DNA of 64,000 nucleotides from JBBQXK01 sp038209775 (GCA_038209775.1 JBBQXK010000001.1:119592-183591); one strand, 5' to 3'; shown: positions 9,070 through 17,202, numbered from the stretch's first letter. The notes: generated by a model not told the origin, from the letters alone. A program made the numbers and translations.

Positions 9070-9483
9070 CTACTTCGCCTTGCTTGCCGCCACGATTTCA
9101 TCGGCGGCATCACCACCGCACTTGGTGGCCATGGATCCGATCAGTCGCTGCAGATTCTTCTGCAGGTTCTTTGCCTCGACCCCCTTGAGGCTGCCCTTGG
9201 TGGAAAGGCTTGCCTTGACCGATTTCCTCGCGTCAGTCACAAGCACCGACATCGCGCCCGAAAGCATGCCTTTCGCTTCGTCGAAGTCGATGGGTTCGAT
9301 TGCGGGCGTCAGAATGAAGCCCTCCTTCGGCTTGGACGATACGATTTCGACCGCACGACCAAGGGCCTTTTTCATGGCATCGGCCGCCCAACCGGGCACC
9401 TCTTTGCAGGCCTTGTCATCCCAGACCCTTTTCATCGTGACATCTGCCAGCATGACCTGCGGTTTTGCTTCCTTGTCAGCCAT
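9070..9483 (-). CDS. Conserved-looking protein of unknown function, 137 aa
   Basis: I recognise no family. The protein is soluble, lysine- and alanine-rich, without signal peptide or membrane segment, with two cysteines (in KACKEVPGW and ATKCGGDAA). A mixed N-terminal half is followed by a helical C-terminal half (SLKGVEAKNLQKNLQRLIG). AAGAGG lies five bases before ATG 9483; an adjacent GTG at 9486 is an alternative. Coding status rests on the good ribosome site, protein-like composition and an isolated position between olsB and msrB. The 280 bases on the olsB side show no gene. Confidence 0.65.
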   Translation of the reverse strand: MADKEAKPQVMLADVTMKRVWDDKACKEVPGWAADAMKKALGRAVEIVSSKPKEGFILTPAIEPIDFDEAKGMLSGAMSVLVTDARKSVKASLSTKGSLKGVEAKNLQKNLQRLIGSMATKCGGDAADEIVAASKAK

Positions 9484-9697
9484 CACAACCTCTTGGACGC
9501 CGGGCGTTGTCAGGCCAAAGGGGCGGACCTGTCACACAGGATGATTCCCCAAAGCCTGCTTCAAGGAAAGCCCCTTGTTGCACGGCGATTGACTGACGCG
9601 GCGGGCTTGGATTGGGACCGGGGCCGCCCTAGATACGGCATGTAACCTTGCGCCTCAGTGGGGCGAAAGGAACGGCACATGGACCGGAGGATGTCAG

Positions 9698-10120
9698 ATG
9701 GACGGACAGCATGGCGGCAATCAGGGCGACAAGGTCACGCGGACCGACGCCGAATGGCGTGCGCAACTGTCGGACCTTGCCTACCGCGTGACGCGCGAAC
9801 ATGGCACCGAACGCGCATTCACGCATGACGCCTTCCCCAAGGCGAAGGGCACGTTTCATTGCGTCTGCTGTGGCGCGCCCCTGTTCGACCAGGCGCATAA
9901 GTTCGACAGCGGCACCGGCTGGCCGTCGTTCTGGGCCCCGGTAACGGGCGCACCTGTCGCGACGAAAGAGGACAACGGCTGGTTCATGAAACGGACCGAG
10001 GTCCACTGCGACCGCTGCGAGGCGCATCTTGGCCATGTGTTTCCCGATGGCCCGAAACCCACCGGCCAGCGCTATTGCATCAATGGCGTGGCCCTGACCT
10101 TCGCGCCCGACGCAGGCTGA
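9698..10120 (+). CDS. msrB: Peptide-methionine (R)-S-oxide reductase
   Basis: Reduces the R-epimer of methionine sulfoxide in proteins. At 140 residues it is a single MsrB domain. The structural zinc site is formed by two CxxC pairs, C55/C58 (FHCVCCG) and C104/C107 (VHCDRCEAHLGHVF). The catalytic Cys is C127 in QRYCINGVAL. FDSGTGWPSFWAP (about 69-81) is the family substrate-binding signature. GGAGGATGTCAG precedes the ATG at good spacing. It is monocistronic: a convergent bamE lies downstream and an unrelated divergent gene upstream. Confidence 0.97.
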   Translation: MDGQHGGNQGDKVTRTDAEWRAQLSDLAYRVTREHGTERAFTHDAFPKAKGTFHCVCCGAPLFDQAHKFDSGTGWPSFWAPVTGAPVATKEDNGWFMKRTEVHCDRCEAHLGHVFPDGPKPTGQRYCINGVALTFAPDAG

Positions 10121-10148
10121 TACGGCCTGAACTGGGGGGCGGCTGGCC

Positions 10149-10622
10149 TCAGCCGCCCTCTTGCCGCAGGAAGTCACCGGCGCGGAAGCGGCCAAAGTTG
10201 CTCAGGATCTGGCGGATAAGGTTCGCGCCCTTGATGTTCGTGTCGGTCACCCGGCGTGACAGGGTGACAACACGGCCATCCTCAAGTCCGAACCGTTCGA
10301 TGTTAGTGACAGTGCCACCCTCGTCAAAGCTGATGGCCACAAGCTGTCGTTCAACCTCTTGGGCCGCGCGGGGGCCGAACTGGCGATAACGGCTTTGCAC
10401 ATAGTACCAGCCGTCATCATTCAGAAGGCCCGCCGCCGATGGCCGGCCAACGGCCACCTCGACGGTGTCGCGGGTATCTTCGCCCACTGTCAGCATCGCA
10501 AGCTCGTCCTCGGCGGGCACATAGCCGTGGTTGCGATAGATGGCCGAGCATGACACCGCAAAGGTCAGCACCAGCGGCAACAGAACCCGCCACCCCTTGA
10601 TCGCCTTCGCCTGCCCTGCCAT
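10149..10622 (-). CDS. bamE: Outer-membrane assembly lipoprotein BamE (SmpA/OmlA)
   Basis: A 157-residue lipoprotein with a basic N-terminus, hydrophobic stretch WRVLLPLVLTFAV and lipobox-like AVSC, so lipidation is expected at C25. The body holds the SmpA/OmlA fold: GEDTRDTVEVAVGRPSAAG, then WYYVQSRYRQFGP and a beta-rich C-terminal half. BamE stabilises the BamA-BamD complex that inserts beta-barrel proteins. ATG 10622 follows AGAGGG by about four bases; an in-frame start at 10679 would bury the signal sequence. Divergent to yceD, a frequent arrangement in Rhodobacterales. Confidence 0.9.
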   Translation of the reverse strand: MAGQAKAIKGWRVLLPLVLTFAVSCSAIYRNHGYVPAEDELAMLTVGEDTRDTVEVAVGRPSAAGLLNDDGWYYVQSRYRQFGPRAAQEVERQLVAISFDEGGTVTNIERFGLEDGRVVTLSRRVTDTNIKGANLIRQILSNFGRFRAGDFLRQEGG

Positions 10623-10789
10623 CGCGCCCTCTTGTCTTGGGTCGGGCCAACCCCTATGGCGATGCCTCACGGTCGCCAACCCTTGGCAAAGGGCTTACGA
10701 CAGGATGCGCGGCTGTTCAAGAAAGTTGCGACGGCCCCCGGCTGTGCCATCAACCGGGGAATAGCCCACCCCCATGCAAGAGCGCAACA

Positions 10790-11383
10790 ATGCCCGACAC
10801 ACCCGCCCGCGCATCACCCCCTGTACAGTCGCCGCTTAGCCATCCCCTGATCGTGCGGCAATTGCCCAGCCGCAAGGCGACGCGGTTCGATCTGACCCCG
10901 GACGCCGACATGCGCGCAGCCCTTGGCGCGCATGCGGGCCTTGTCGCCCTGCCGTTCCTGCGCTTCAAGGGCGAGATACAGCCCAAGGGCCGTCACGACC
11001 TGTTCCTGACCGCGACACTTGAGGCGGTGGTGGTGCAGCCCTGTTCCGTCACCCTTGTCCCGGTCACAACCCGGATCAGCGAACCCGTCGAGCGGCGCTA
11101 CCTCGCGGATTTTGAGGAAGCCGCAGGCGAAGAGCTGGAACTGGACGGCAACGATACCGACGAACCCCTGCCAGAGGTGATCGACGCAGGGCAGGTCGCG
11201 ACCGAGGCGCTGATCCTGGCGCTGCCGCTTTATCCCCGGGCGGATGGGGCAAGTCTGGGCGAAGCCGTCTTTGCCCCGCCGGGGGTCACGCCCATCGCCG
11301 ATGCCGACCTGCGCCCCTTTGCCGGTCTTGCGTCGTTGCGCGCGACACTGACACCAAAGCCCGATACAGGCGACGACACCTGA
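10790..11383 (+). CDS. yceD: YceD family (DUF177) protein
   Basis: A 197-residue DUF177/COG1399 protein. The core is GEIQPKGRHDLFLTATLEAV followed by PCSVTLVPVTTRISEPVERRYL (about residues 62-103), then an acidic segment (EELELDGNDTDEPLPE) and EALILALPLYPRA. In bacteria and chloroplasts this family is linked to 23S rRNA processing and normally sits directly before rpmF, as here. The start at 10790 is the only ATG consistent with the domain; its ribosome site (AAGAG) is weak. An upstream reading to 10637 is judged non-coding. It leads the yceD-rpmF-plsX-fabH block. Confidence 0.9.
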   Translation: MPDTPARASPPVQSPLSHPLIVRQLPSRKATRFDLTPDADMRAALGAHAGLVALPFLRFKGEIQPKGRHDLFLTATLEAVVVQPCSVTLVPVTTRISEPVERRYLADFEEAAGEELELDGNDTDEPLPEVIDAGQVATEALILALPLYPRADGASLGEAVFAPPGVTPIADADLRPFAGLASLRATLTPKPDTGDDT

Positions 11384-11540
11384 GGGCGCGCGGGCCAGAT
11401 ACCCCCTTGCGCCGCGCCAGAAAGACAGTATGTTCCGCGCCTCGCAAACGATCCTTCCGGGGTCTGCCCAGTGCTGGGGCCACAGGTCGGTTTGTTCAGG
11501 AATATCAGGGCCATAAGCCCATAGTTACCAAAGGTTAGAC

Positions 11541-11747
11541 ATGGCCGTCCCGCAGAACCGCACCACCAAATCCCGTCGCAACATGCGCCGCGCGCATGAC
11601 GCGCTGGTCGCCTCGAATCCCGCCGCCTGCGGCAATTGTGGCGAGCTGAAGCGTCCGCATCATGTCTGCCCGTCCTGCGGGCACTACGATTCGCGCGAAG
11701 TTGTGGCATCCGCCCGCGAAGTTGATCTTGACGAGGACGCGGCGTAA
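11541..11747 (+). CDS. rpmF: 50S ribosomal protein L32
   Basis: A 68-residue L32 with the invariant start MAVPQNRTTKSRRNMRRAHD. Four zinc-ribbon cysteines (C30, C33, C43, C46) show this is the zinc-containing C+ paralogue. The acidic C-terminus (DLDEDAA) is usual in alphaproteobacteria. It lies 157 bases after yceD and 27 before plsX. The gap before it probably holds its own promoter, though I cannot assign boxes with confidence. Confidence 0.98.
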   Translation: MAVPQNRTTKSRRNMRRAHDALVASNPAACGNCGELKRPHHVCPSCGHYDSREVVASAREVDLDEDAA

Positions 11748-11774
11748 GCCGCCGCCCTTCACAAGCCCCCCGGC

Positions 11775-12899
11775 ATGACCGCATCCGGCGCCACGCCTGA
11801 ACAGGGCTCAGCCACAGGGGTCGCGCCGGCAAGAATCGTGATTTCGGTCGATGCCATGGGCGGCGACCAGGGGCCTGCGGCGGTTGTCGCGGGCCTTGTA
11901 ATTTCGGCCGAAAAGAACACCGAGATCGCGTTCCTGTTGCACGGCGACGAGGTGATCCTGCGCCCGCTTGTGGCCCGCCGCGCCAGCCTGCAGGGCCGCT
12001 GCGAAATCCGCCACGCGCCCCGCACTGTGACGATGAACGACAAGCCCAGCCAGGTGATGCGCCACGGTGAGGGCACCTCGATGTGGTCCTGCATCGAAAG
12101 CGTCAAGCAGGGTGAGGCGACGGTAGCCGTCAGTTGCGGCAACACCGGTGCCCTGATGGCGGTGTCAATGATCCGCCTGCGCCGCCTGCCGGGTGTCAAC
12201 CGCCCGGCCATCGCCTGCCTCTGGCCATCGCGCAATCCCGGCGGATTCAACCTGATGCTGGACGTGGGTGCCGGCATAGAGGCCGACGCCGAGGATCTGT
12301 TGCAGTTCGCCACGATGGGCGCATCCTATGCGCGCAACGGCCTCGGGGTGGAAACGCCGCGCGTGGGCCTGCTGAACGTCGGCACCGAGGAACACAAGGG
12401 CCGCGCCGAACTGAAACTGGCGCATGACCAGATGGCAGCGGCGGCAGAGGCCGGGGCCTACACCTTTGTGGGGTTTGTCGAGGGCGGCGATCTGCCATCC
12501 GACCGGGTGGATGTGATCGTGACCGACGGTTTCACCGGCAACATCGCGCTGAAAACCGGCGAAGGCACCGCCAAACTGATCGCCGATTTCCTGCGAGAGG
12601 CGTTCAATGCGGGCTGGCTGTCGCGGTTTGCGGCCCTTCTGGCGCTCAACTCGCTGAAACGGCTGCAAAAACGGATCGACCCCCGGCGGGTGAATGGCGG
12701 CGTGTTCCTGGGGCTGAACGGCACGGTGGTGAAATCGCACGGCTCGGCGGATGCCACGGGTGTGTCGTCGGCGATCAAGCTGGCGTTTGAGCTGTCCAAG
12801 TCGCGGTTTCTGGAACGGCTGGCCGCGCGGGTTGCATCGACGGGGCGCGCAGGGCAGGATGCACCGCGCGAGGACGCGGGGGGCACCAAGCCGGAATGA
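11775..12899 (+). CDS. plsX: Phosphate acyltransferase PlsX
   Basis: Converts acyl-ACP plus phosphate to acyl-phosphate for glycerol-3-phosphate acylation; peripheral membrane enzyme. The family opening VISVDAMGGDQGP lies at about residues 22-34, preceded by a non-conserved extension, so the true start may be a GTG inside it; the ATG at 11775 has no clear ribosome site. Further signatures are SCGNTGALMAVSM, LMLDVGAGIEAD, and VDVIVTDGFTGNIALKTGEG. Length 374 with the extension, against the usual ~340-350. It overlaps fabH by four bases. Confidence 0.96.
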   Translation: MTASGATPEQGSATGVAPARIVISVDAMGGDQGPAAVVAGLVISAEKNTEIAFLLHGDEVILRPLVARRASLQGRCEIRHAPRTVTMNDKPSQVMRHGEGTSMWSCIESVKQGEATVAVSCGNTGALMAVSMIRLRRLPGVNRPAIACLWPSRNPGGFNLMLDVGAGIEADAEDLLQFATMGASYARNGLGVETPRVGLLNVGTEEHKGRAELKLAHDQMAAAAEAGAYTFVGFVEGGDLPSDRVDVIVTDGFTGNIALKTGEGTAKLIADFLREAFNAGWLSRFAALLALNSLKRLQKRIDPRRVNGGVFLGLNGTVVKSHGSADATGVSSAIKLAFELSKSRFLERLAARVASTGRAGQDAPREDAGGTKPE

Positions 12900-13867
12900 C
12901 GCTGCGCGCCGTGGTCAAGGGCGTCGGGCACTATCTGCCCGACAGGGTCGTCCCGAATGCCGAGCTTGAGGCACGGGTGCAGACCACCGATGAATGGATA
13001 CGAACACGGTCGGGAATTGAGCGTCGGCACTTTGCCGCCGACGGCCAGACGACCTCCGACCTCGGCGCACGCGCCGCCCGCGCAGCGATGGCCGATGCGG
13101 GGATCGGCCCCGACGATCTGGACGCGATCATCGTGGCCACCTCGACCCCCGATCTGACCTTTCCGTCAACCGCCACCATGGTGCAGGCCGCCATCGGCAT
13201 GCACCGGGGGTTTGCCTATGACATTCAGGCGGTCTGTGCGGGCTTTGTCTTTGCGCTTGCCAATGCCGATGCCCTGATCCGGGGCGGCATCGCGCGGCGG
13301 GTGATGGTGATCGGGGCCGAGACATTCTCGCGTCTGATGGACTGGGACGACCGCACCACCTGTGTGCTGTTCGGCGACGGTGCGGGGGCTCTGATACTGG
13401 AGGCGGCCGAATCCGATGGCACCAGTGCCGACCGGGGCATCCTGTCGGTCGACCTCAACAGCGACGGGCGGCACCGCGACCTTCTCTATGTCGACGGCGG
13501 CACCTCGACCGGCACCACCGGTCATCTGCGCATGCAGGGCCGCGAGGTGTTCCGCCATGCCGTCGAAAAGCTGGCCGAAACCGCCCATGCAGCGCTTGGC
13601 AAGGCGGGTCTGACCAGCGACGACGTGGACTGGATCGTGCCGCATCAGGCCAACATCCGCATCATCGAGGGCACCGCCAAACGCATGGGCGTGCCGATGG
13701 ACCGCGTCGTGGTAACGGTGCAGGACCACGGCAACACCTCTGCCGCGTCGATCCCGCTGGCGCTTTCGGTGGGCCGTGCGCGCGGCCAGATCAAACCCGG
13801 CGACCTGATCGTGACCGAGGCCATCGGCGGCGGTCTGGCCTGGGGCGCGGTCGTCTTGCGCTGGTGA
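12896..13867 (+). CDS. fabH: Beta-ketoacyl-ACP synthase III
   Basis: Starts fatty-acid synthesis by condensing acetyl-CoA with malonyl-ACP. At 323 residues it has the catalytic triad: C114 in DIQAVCAGF, His in DWIVPHQANIRI (near 250) and Asn in DHGNTSAAS (near 280). RSGIERRHFA (about 38-47) and TEAIGGGLAWGA near the end are standard. Its ATG overlaps the plsX TGA, indicating coupled translation in the classic plsX-fabH pair. Followed by ihfA after a 99-base gap that probably contains the ihfA promoter. Confidence 0.98.
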   Translation: MTLRAVVKGVGHYLPDRVVPNAELEARVQTTDEWIRTRSGIERRHFAADGQTTSDLGARAARAAMADAGIGPDDLDAIIVATSTPDLTFPSTATMVQAAIGMHRGFAYDIQAVCAGFVFALANADALIRGGIARRVMVIGAETFSRLMDWDDRTTCVLFGDGAGALILEAAESDGTSADRGILSVDLNSDGRHRDLLYVDGGTSTGTTGHLRMQGREVFRHAVEKLAETAHAALGKAGLTSDDVDWIVPHQANIRIIEGTAKRMGVPMDRVVVTVQDHGNTSAASIPLALSVGRARGQIKPGDLIVTEAIGGGLAWGAVVLRW

Positions 13868-13966
13868 TCGGCGGTTTTGTGTCGGTTTGAAGAACATCCG
13901 CCAAGTGTCTGATATTGACTCGCTAATCCCGAACGTCCATCTTTCGGTGAAAATCCGGGGGATGAC

Positions 13967-14269
13967 ATGGGCGACACGACTTTGACTCGCATGGATCTGA
14001 GCGAGGCGGTGTTCCGCGAAGTGGGACTGTCGCGCAACGAATCCGCGCAACTGGTGGAAAGCGTTTTGAAGCATATGTCGGACGCGCTGGCCACCGGCGA
14101 CACCGTCAAGATCTCGTCCTTCGGCACCTTTTCGATCCGCGACAAGTCGGCCCGGGTGGGCCGCAACCCAAAGACCGGCGACGAAGTGCCGATCTCGCCC
14201 CGCCGCGTGCTGACCTTCCGGCCCTCGCACCTGATGAAGGATCGCGTTGCGGCCGGCGGCAAGGGCTGA
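13967..14269 (+). CDS. ihfA: Integration host factor alpha subunit
   Basis: A 100-residue HU/IHF-fold DNA-bending protein that pairs with IhfB. Seen are LTRMDLSEAVFREVG at the N-terminus, GDTVKISSFGTFSIRDK (about 44-60), and the DNA-intercalating arm segment VGRNPKTGDEVPISPRRVLTF with the RNPKTG loop. CGGGGGATGAC upstream of ATG 13967 is a strong ribosome site. IHF shapes promoters, replication origins and recombination complexes. The MerR gene starts 17 bases after its stop and is probably co-transcribed. Confidence 0.97.
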   Translation: MGDTTLTRMDLSEAVFREVGLSRNESAQLVESVLKHMSDALATGDTVKISSFGTFSIRDKSARVGRNPKTGDEVPISPRRVLTFRPSHLMKDRVAAGGKG

Positions 14270-14286
14270 GAGCGGCGGCGCGGCAC

Positions 14287-14928
14287 GTGGACAAATCGCC
14301 CGACGCCTTCCGTACCATCAGCGAAGTGGCCGAGCACCTTGACACGCCGGCCCATGTGCTGCGGTTCTGGGAAAGCAGGTTTCCGCAGATCAGACCGGTC
14401 AAGCGGGCCGGCGGACGGCGGTACTACCGGCCGTCGGATGTGGCATTGCTGTCAGGCATCCGCAGGCTCTTGCACGACGAGGGGCTGACGATCCGGGGCG
14501 TGCAGAAAATCCTGCGCGAACAGGGCGTGCGCCATGTCGCGGGCCTGACCGACGAAGAGCTTGCGGCGGATGAGGCGATGCCCGCCACCCCCGCGCCCAA
14601 GCCCGTGCGCAAACCGGCACCCATCGTGCCAAGCGCGCCGATCCCCTTTCCAACCGCCGCCGCCCCGCCGCCCGCCGCCCCGCCACCCGCAGCGCCCCCG
14701 CCCGCAGCGCCCCCGCCCGCAGCAGCGGCGCCCGCCGCACAGCTTGCCTTCTTCACCGACGAACCCGCCACCCCGGCAGAGGACGACACGCCCGACATCA
14801 CCACCCGACTGCGCGCCCTGCCCCGTGGCGCGCTGTCCGCCCGCCGCGATGCGATAGCGCCCCTTGCCGACCGTCTGCGCGCCCTTGCGGGCACCCTCGC
14901 CGCCGGCACCGCCGACCCCCGGGCCTGA
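14287..14928 (+). CDS. MerR family transcriptional regulator
   Basis: A 213-residue protein starting at GTG 14287. Residues 9-77 hold a MerR winged helix-turn-helix (FRTISEVAEHLDTPAHVLRF, then GGRRYYRPSDVALLSGIRRLL). The rest is a low-complexity Pro/Ala linker from 15-base tandem repeats (14671-14715), then a short helical tail (ITTRLRALPRGALSARRDAI). No Cys-rich metal site or aromatic effector pocket is visible, so it is not a metal-type MerR. This ihfA-linked regulator is common in Rhodobacterales; its targets are unknown to me. The ribosome site is weak, suggesting coupling to ihfA. Confidence 0.9.
   Translation: MDKSPDAFRTISEVAEHLDTPAHVLRFWESRFPQIRPVKRAGGRRYYRPSDVALLSGIRRLLHDEGLTIRGVQKILREQGVRHVAGLTDEELAADEAMPATPAPKPVRKPAPIVPSAPIPFPTAAAPPPAAPPPAAPPPAAPPPAAAAPAAQLAFFTDEPATPAEDDTPDITTRLRALPRGALSARRDAIAPLADRLRALAGTLAAGTADPRA
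14671..14715 (+). repeat. 15-bp tandem repeat in merR linker
   Basis: Three 15-base units, the last two identical (CCCGCAGCGCCCCCG), encode a Pro-Ala-Ala-Pro-Pro pattern between the DNA-binding domain and the tail. Unit number could vary between strains without changing frame. Confidence 0.75.
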
Positions 14929-14975
14929 GCGCCGCGAATGGCCTGCACCATCTTGCAGCGGCATCGTTTTCTGGC

Positions 14976-15003
14976 TTGCCCCCGCGCCGAAACCCGGTAT
15001 GTA
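14976..15003 (+). promoter_or_regulatory. Candidate promoter of tRNA-Pro
   Basis: TTGCCC at 14976-14981 and TATGTA at 14998-15003 with a 16-base spacer form a housekeeping-sigma-like promoter. The predicted transcription start falls a few bases before the mature tRNA 5' end at 15014. Confidence 0.5.
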
Positions 15004-15013
15004 CGCCCCTGTT

Positions 15014-15091
15014 CGGGCCGTAGCGCAGCCTGGTTAGCGCGTCCGTCTGGGGGGCGGGAGGTCGAGAGTTCGAATCTCTCCGGCCCGACCA
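15014..15091 (+). tRNA. tRNA-Pro (anticodon GGG)
   Basis: A 78-nt tRNA with CCA encoded. The acceptor stem pairs CGGGCCG with CGGCCCG. The D-arm reads GCGCAGCCTGGTTAGCGC. The anticodon stem TCCGT/GCGGG encloses CTGGGGG, with GGG at the anticodon position. The T-arm is GAGAG-TTCGAAT-CTCTC and the end is A-CCA. GGG reads CCC and CCU proline codons, CCC being very common in this GC-rich sequence. Its own promoter-like boxes lie just upstream. Confidence 0.97.
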
Positions 15092-15098
15092 ATACCGA

Positions 15099-15147
15099 AA
15101 CCGCCCGCCTTGATCCGGCTTATCCCGGGGCAAGCGCGGGCGGTTCC
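15099..15147 (+). other. Long-range inverted repeat between tRNA-Pro and dcd
   Basis: AACCGCCCGC (from 15101) pairs with GCGGGCGGTT (ending about 15146) over a loop of roughly 25-28 bases. It lies after the tRNA CCA and directly before the dcd ribosome site (GAAGGGGG at 15152-15159). It may end the tRNA transcript or lie in the dcd leader; no T-run follows. Confidence 0.45.
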
Positions 15148-15164
15148 GCTTGAAGGGGGCCGCG

Positions 15165-16244
15165 ATGACCACAAACGGTGTGCTGCCCGACACCGCCCTT
15201 CGCCGCCTGATCGCCGACGGTGCCATTGCCGCCGACCCCGCCGTAACCCCGGCACAGGTACAGCCGGCCAGCCTTGATCTGCGCCTTGGCACCACCGCCT
15301 ACCGTTCCCGCGCGTCGTTCCTGCCCGGGGCGGGGAGGGCCGTGGCCGACCGGCTTGCGACGTTCGAGATGCACCGGATGGACCTGACCGGCGGCGCGGT
15401 GCTGGAAAAGGGTTGCGTCTATGTGATTCCGTTGATGGAGCATCTGGCGCTGCCCGCAGGGCTGTCGGGCGTGGCCAACGCCAAATCCTCGACCGGCCGG
15501 CTGGACCTTCTGACCCGCACGATCACCGATGGCGGCACCGAATTCGACCGCATTCCCGACGGCTATGCCGGTCCGTTGTGGGCCGAGGTCTGCCCGCGTT
15601 CGTTCTCGGTCCTTGTCCGCCCCGGCATGCGGCTTAACCAGCTGCGATTGCGGCGGGGCGAGGCGGTGCTGGATGATACGGGCCTTGCCGCGTTGCATGC
15701 CCGGGTGCCGCTGGTCAACGGCACGGCGGTGATCGCCCAGGGGCTGGGGTTCTCGGTCGACCTCGAACCCGCGACCGGCGATCTGGTGGGCTACCGCGCG
15801 AAACCCCACGCAGGCGTGATCGACCTTGACCGCATCGCCCATTACCCCGCCCGCGATTTCTGGGAGGAACTGCACACCTCCGAGGGCCGGGTGATCCTCG
15901 ACCCCGGCGCCTTCTACATCCTAGTCAGCCGCGAGGCCGTCACGATCCCCCCCGACCATGCCGCCGAAATGGCCCCTTATCTCGCGATGGTCGGCGAGTT
16001 CCGGGTGCATTACGCTGGTTTCTTCGACCCCGGGTTCGGCTGGGCCGCCGCCGGCGGGACGGGGTCGCGCGGCGTGCTGGAGGTGCGCTGCCACGAGGCC
16101 CCCTTTGCGCTGGAACACGGGCAGGTGGTGGGGCGGCTGGTGTATGAGCGGATGGCAGAAATCCCCGCGGTGCTGTACGGCGCAGGCATCGCGTCGAACT
16201 ATCAGGGTCAGGGCCTCAAGCTGGCCAAGCACTTCTGCCCCTGA
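15165..16244 (+). CDS. dcd: dCTP deaminase, long alphaproteobacterial type
   Basis: Deaminates dCTP to dUTP for thymidylate synthesis. At 359 residues it is about twice the length of E. coli Dcd and consists of two dUTPase-like halves, the PF06559 architecture. Half one has PASLDLRLGTTAYR (about 33-46) and NAKSSTGRLDLLTR (about 105-118); half two has TSEGRVILDPGAFYILVSRE and FDPGFGW. Conserved Glu-Val-Cys in GPLWAEVCPRSFS follows. ATG 15165 follows GAAGGGGG at six bases; an in-frame TTG at 15150 is less likely. Which half carries activity cannot be read directly. Confidence 0.92.
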   Translation: MTTNGVLPDTALRRLIADGAIAADPAVTPAQVQPASLDLRLGTTAYRSRASFLPGAGRAVADRLATFEMHRMDLTGGAVLEKGCVYVIPLMEHLALPAGLSGVANAKSSTGRLDLLTRTITDGGTEFDRIPDGYAGPLWAEVCPRSFSVLVRPGMRLNQLRLRRGEAVLDDTGLAALHARVPLVNGTAVIAQGLGFSVDLEPATGDLVGYRAKPHAGVIDLDRIAHYPARDFWEELHTSEGRVILDPGAFYILVSREAVTIPPDHAAEMAPYLAMVGEFRVHYAGFFDPGFGWAAAGGTGSRGVLEVRCHEAPFALEHGQVVGRLVYERMAEIPAVLYGAGIASNYQGQGLKLAKHFCP

Positions 16245-16305
16245 TACCTCAACATCCCGCCACAACACCCTGCACTGAAACACTTATCGTCAAATGTCGT
16301 TTCAC

Positions 16306-16353
16306 CTTTGAACAAGTACTCCACGGGGGTCCGGGGGTGTGAAACCCCCGTGG
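16306..16353 (+). repeat. Intergenic G/C-tract hairpin repeat, copy H
   Basis: A divergent copy: CTTTGAACAAGTACTCCACG, then GGGGGTCC and GGGGGTGTGAAACCCCC. CCACGGGGG (16321-16329) can also pair with CCCCCGTGG (16345-16353). It stands between the convergent dcd and scpB-side genes, where it could act as a terminator in either direction. Confidence 0.7.
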
Positions 16354-16404
16354 CGCAACGGCCCCGCACGAAACGCGGGCATCCCGTCTCGCCAGCAGCC
16401 CCGC

Positions 16405-16557
16405 TCAGCGGCGGCGCGAGAACCGGCGCAGGGTCTTGACGCCACGAATGGCCTGGCGCGCCCCGCGCGCGCGGCTGCGGCCGAAAAGGCCTGCAATTGC
16501 TGCAAGTATGCCTGCCATCACGGTCCGGCGGAACAACAACGACAGGATGCGGGACAT
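16405..16557 (-). CDS. Small basic protein, single hydrophobic segment, 50 aa
   Basis: A short ORF starting four bases after the scpB stop: MSRILSLLFRR, then a hydrophobic VMAGILAAIAGLF stretch and an Arg-rich tail ending KTLRRFSRRR. GAGGA about ten bases before the ATG overlaps the end of scpB, as expected for a coupled last gene of an operon. The layout (one membrane helix flanked by strong positive charge) resembles small inner-membrane or membrane-peripheral proteins. No family is recognised. Random ORFs of this length exist, so position and composition are the only support. Confidence 0.5.
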   Translation of the reverse strand: MSRILSLLFRRTVMAGILAAIAGLFGRSRARGARQAIRGVKTLRRFSRRR

Positions 16558-16560
16558 GGG

Positions 16561-17202
16561 TCAGGGGTCCTCTTCGAACAGCGCGATCTGGGTGGTTTCT
16601 GCCTCGTCATCGTAGGGCACCTCGCTCACCCCCGGCAAGGGCCGGTTGTCCAGCAAGCCCGCCGCACGCAGGTCCTTCAGACCCGGCAGGTCGCGGGCAC
16701 TTTCCAGACCGAAGTGGTCAAGGAACCCTTCCGTCACAACAAAGGTCACCGGCCGGCCCGGTGTCATCCGCCGCCGCCCGAACCGCACCCACTCCAGTTC
16801 CAGCAACTGATCCACCGTGCCCCTGCTGACCGCCACGCCGCGTATCTCTTCGATCTCGGTCCGCGTCACCGGCTGGTGATAGGCGATGATCGCCAGCGTC
16901 TCGATAGCGGCCCGGCTGAGCTTGCGGGTTTCCTGCACCTCGCGCGCCATCAGGTGGCCAAGGTCGGGGGCGGTGCGGAATGCCCAGGCCTCGCCCACCC
17001 GGCCCAGCATCACCCCCCGGCCCTGATAGCGGCGCTGCAGCGCCACAAGCGCCTCGGCAGGATCGGCACCATGCGGCAGGCGCGCCGCAAGATCGGCCTG
17101 CATCACCGGGGTGGATGACGCAAACAGGATCGCCTCGACCATCCGTTCCAGTTCGGCCAAGGGCGGCACGGCGAAAAGTCCGGGTTCGGCTGCATCGTTC
17201 AT
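16561..17202 (-). CDS. scpB: SMC-Kleisin complex subunit ScpB
   Basis: A 213-residue protein with two winged-helix domains. LAELERMVEAILFASSTPV (about 12-30) is the first helix region, and LSRAAIETLAIIAYHQPVTRTEIEEIRGVAV (split near 94-124) is the family signature. It dimerises and binds the kleisin ScpA to regulate SMC in chromosome condensation and segregation. Its ATG overlaps the scpA TGA by four bases. The acidic C-terminus (DDEAETTQIALFEEDP) is unconserved. Followed by a small ORF four bases later. Confidence 0.95.
   Translation of the reverse strand: MNDAAEPGLFAVPPLAELERMVEAILFASSTPVMQADLAARLPHGADPAEALVALQRRYQGRGVMLGRVGEAWAFRTAPDLGHLMAREVQETRKLSRAAIETLAIIAYHQPVTRTEIEEIRGVAVSRGTVDQLLELEWVRFGRRRMTPGRPVTFVVTEGFLDHFGLESARDLPGLKDLRAAGLLDNRPLPGVSEVPYDDEAETTQIALFEEDP

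Noticed and set aside
14452..14964. Glycine-rich protein antisense to the MerR gene
   Set aside because: Gly/Arg runs come from the reverse of Pro/Ala tandem repeats; no start signal.
16302..16505. 67-codon minus-strand ORF after scpB
   Set aside because: Runs through repeat copy H and is out of frame with the better-supported 50-residue ORF that starts next to the scpB stop.
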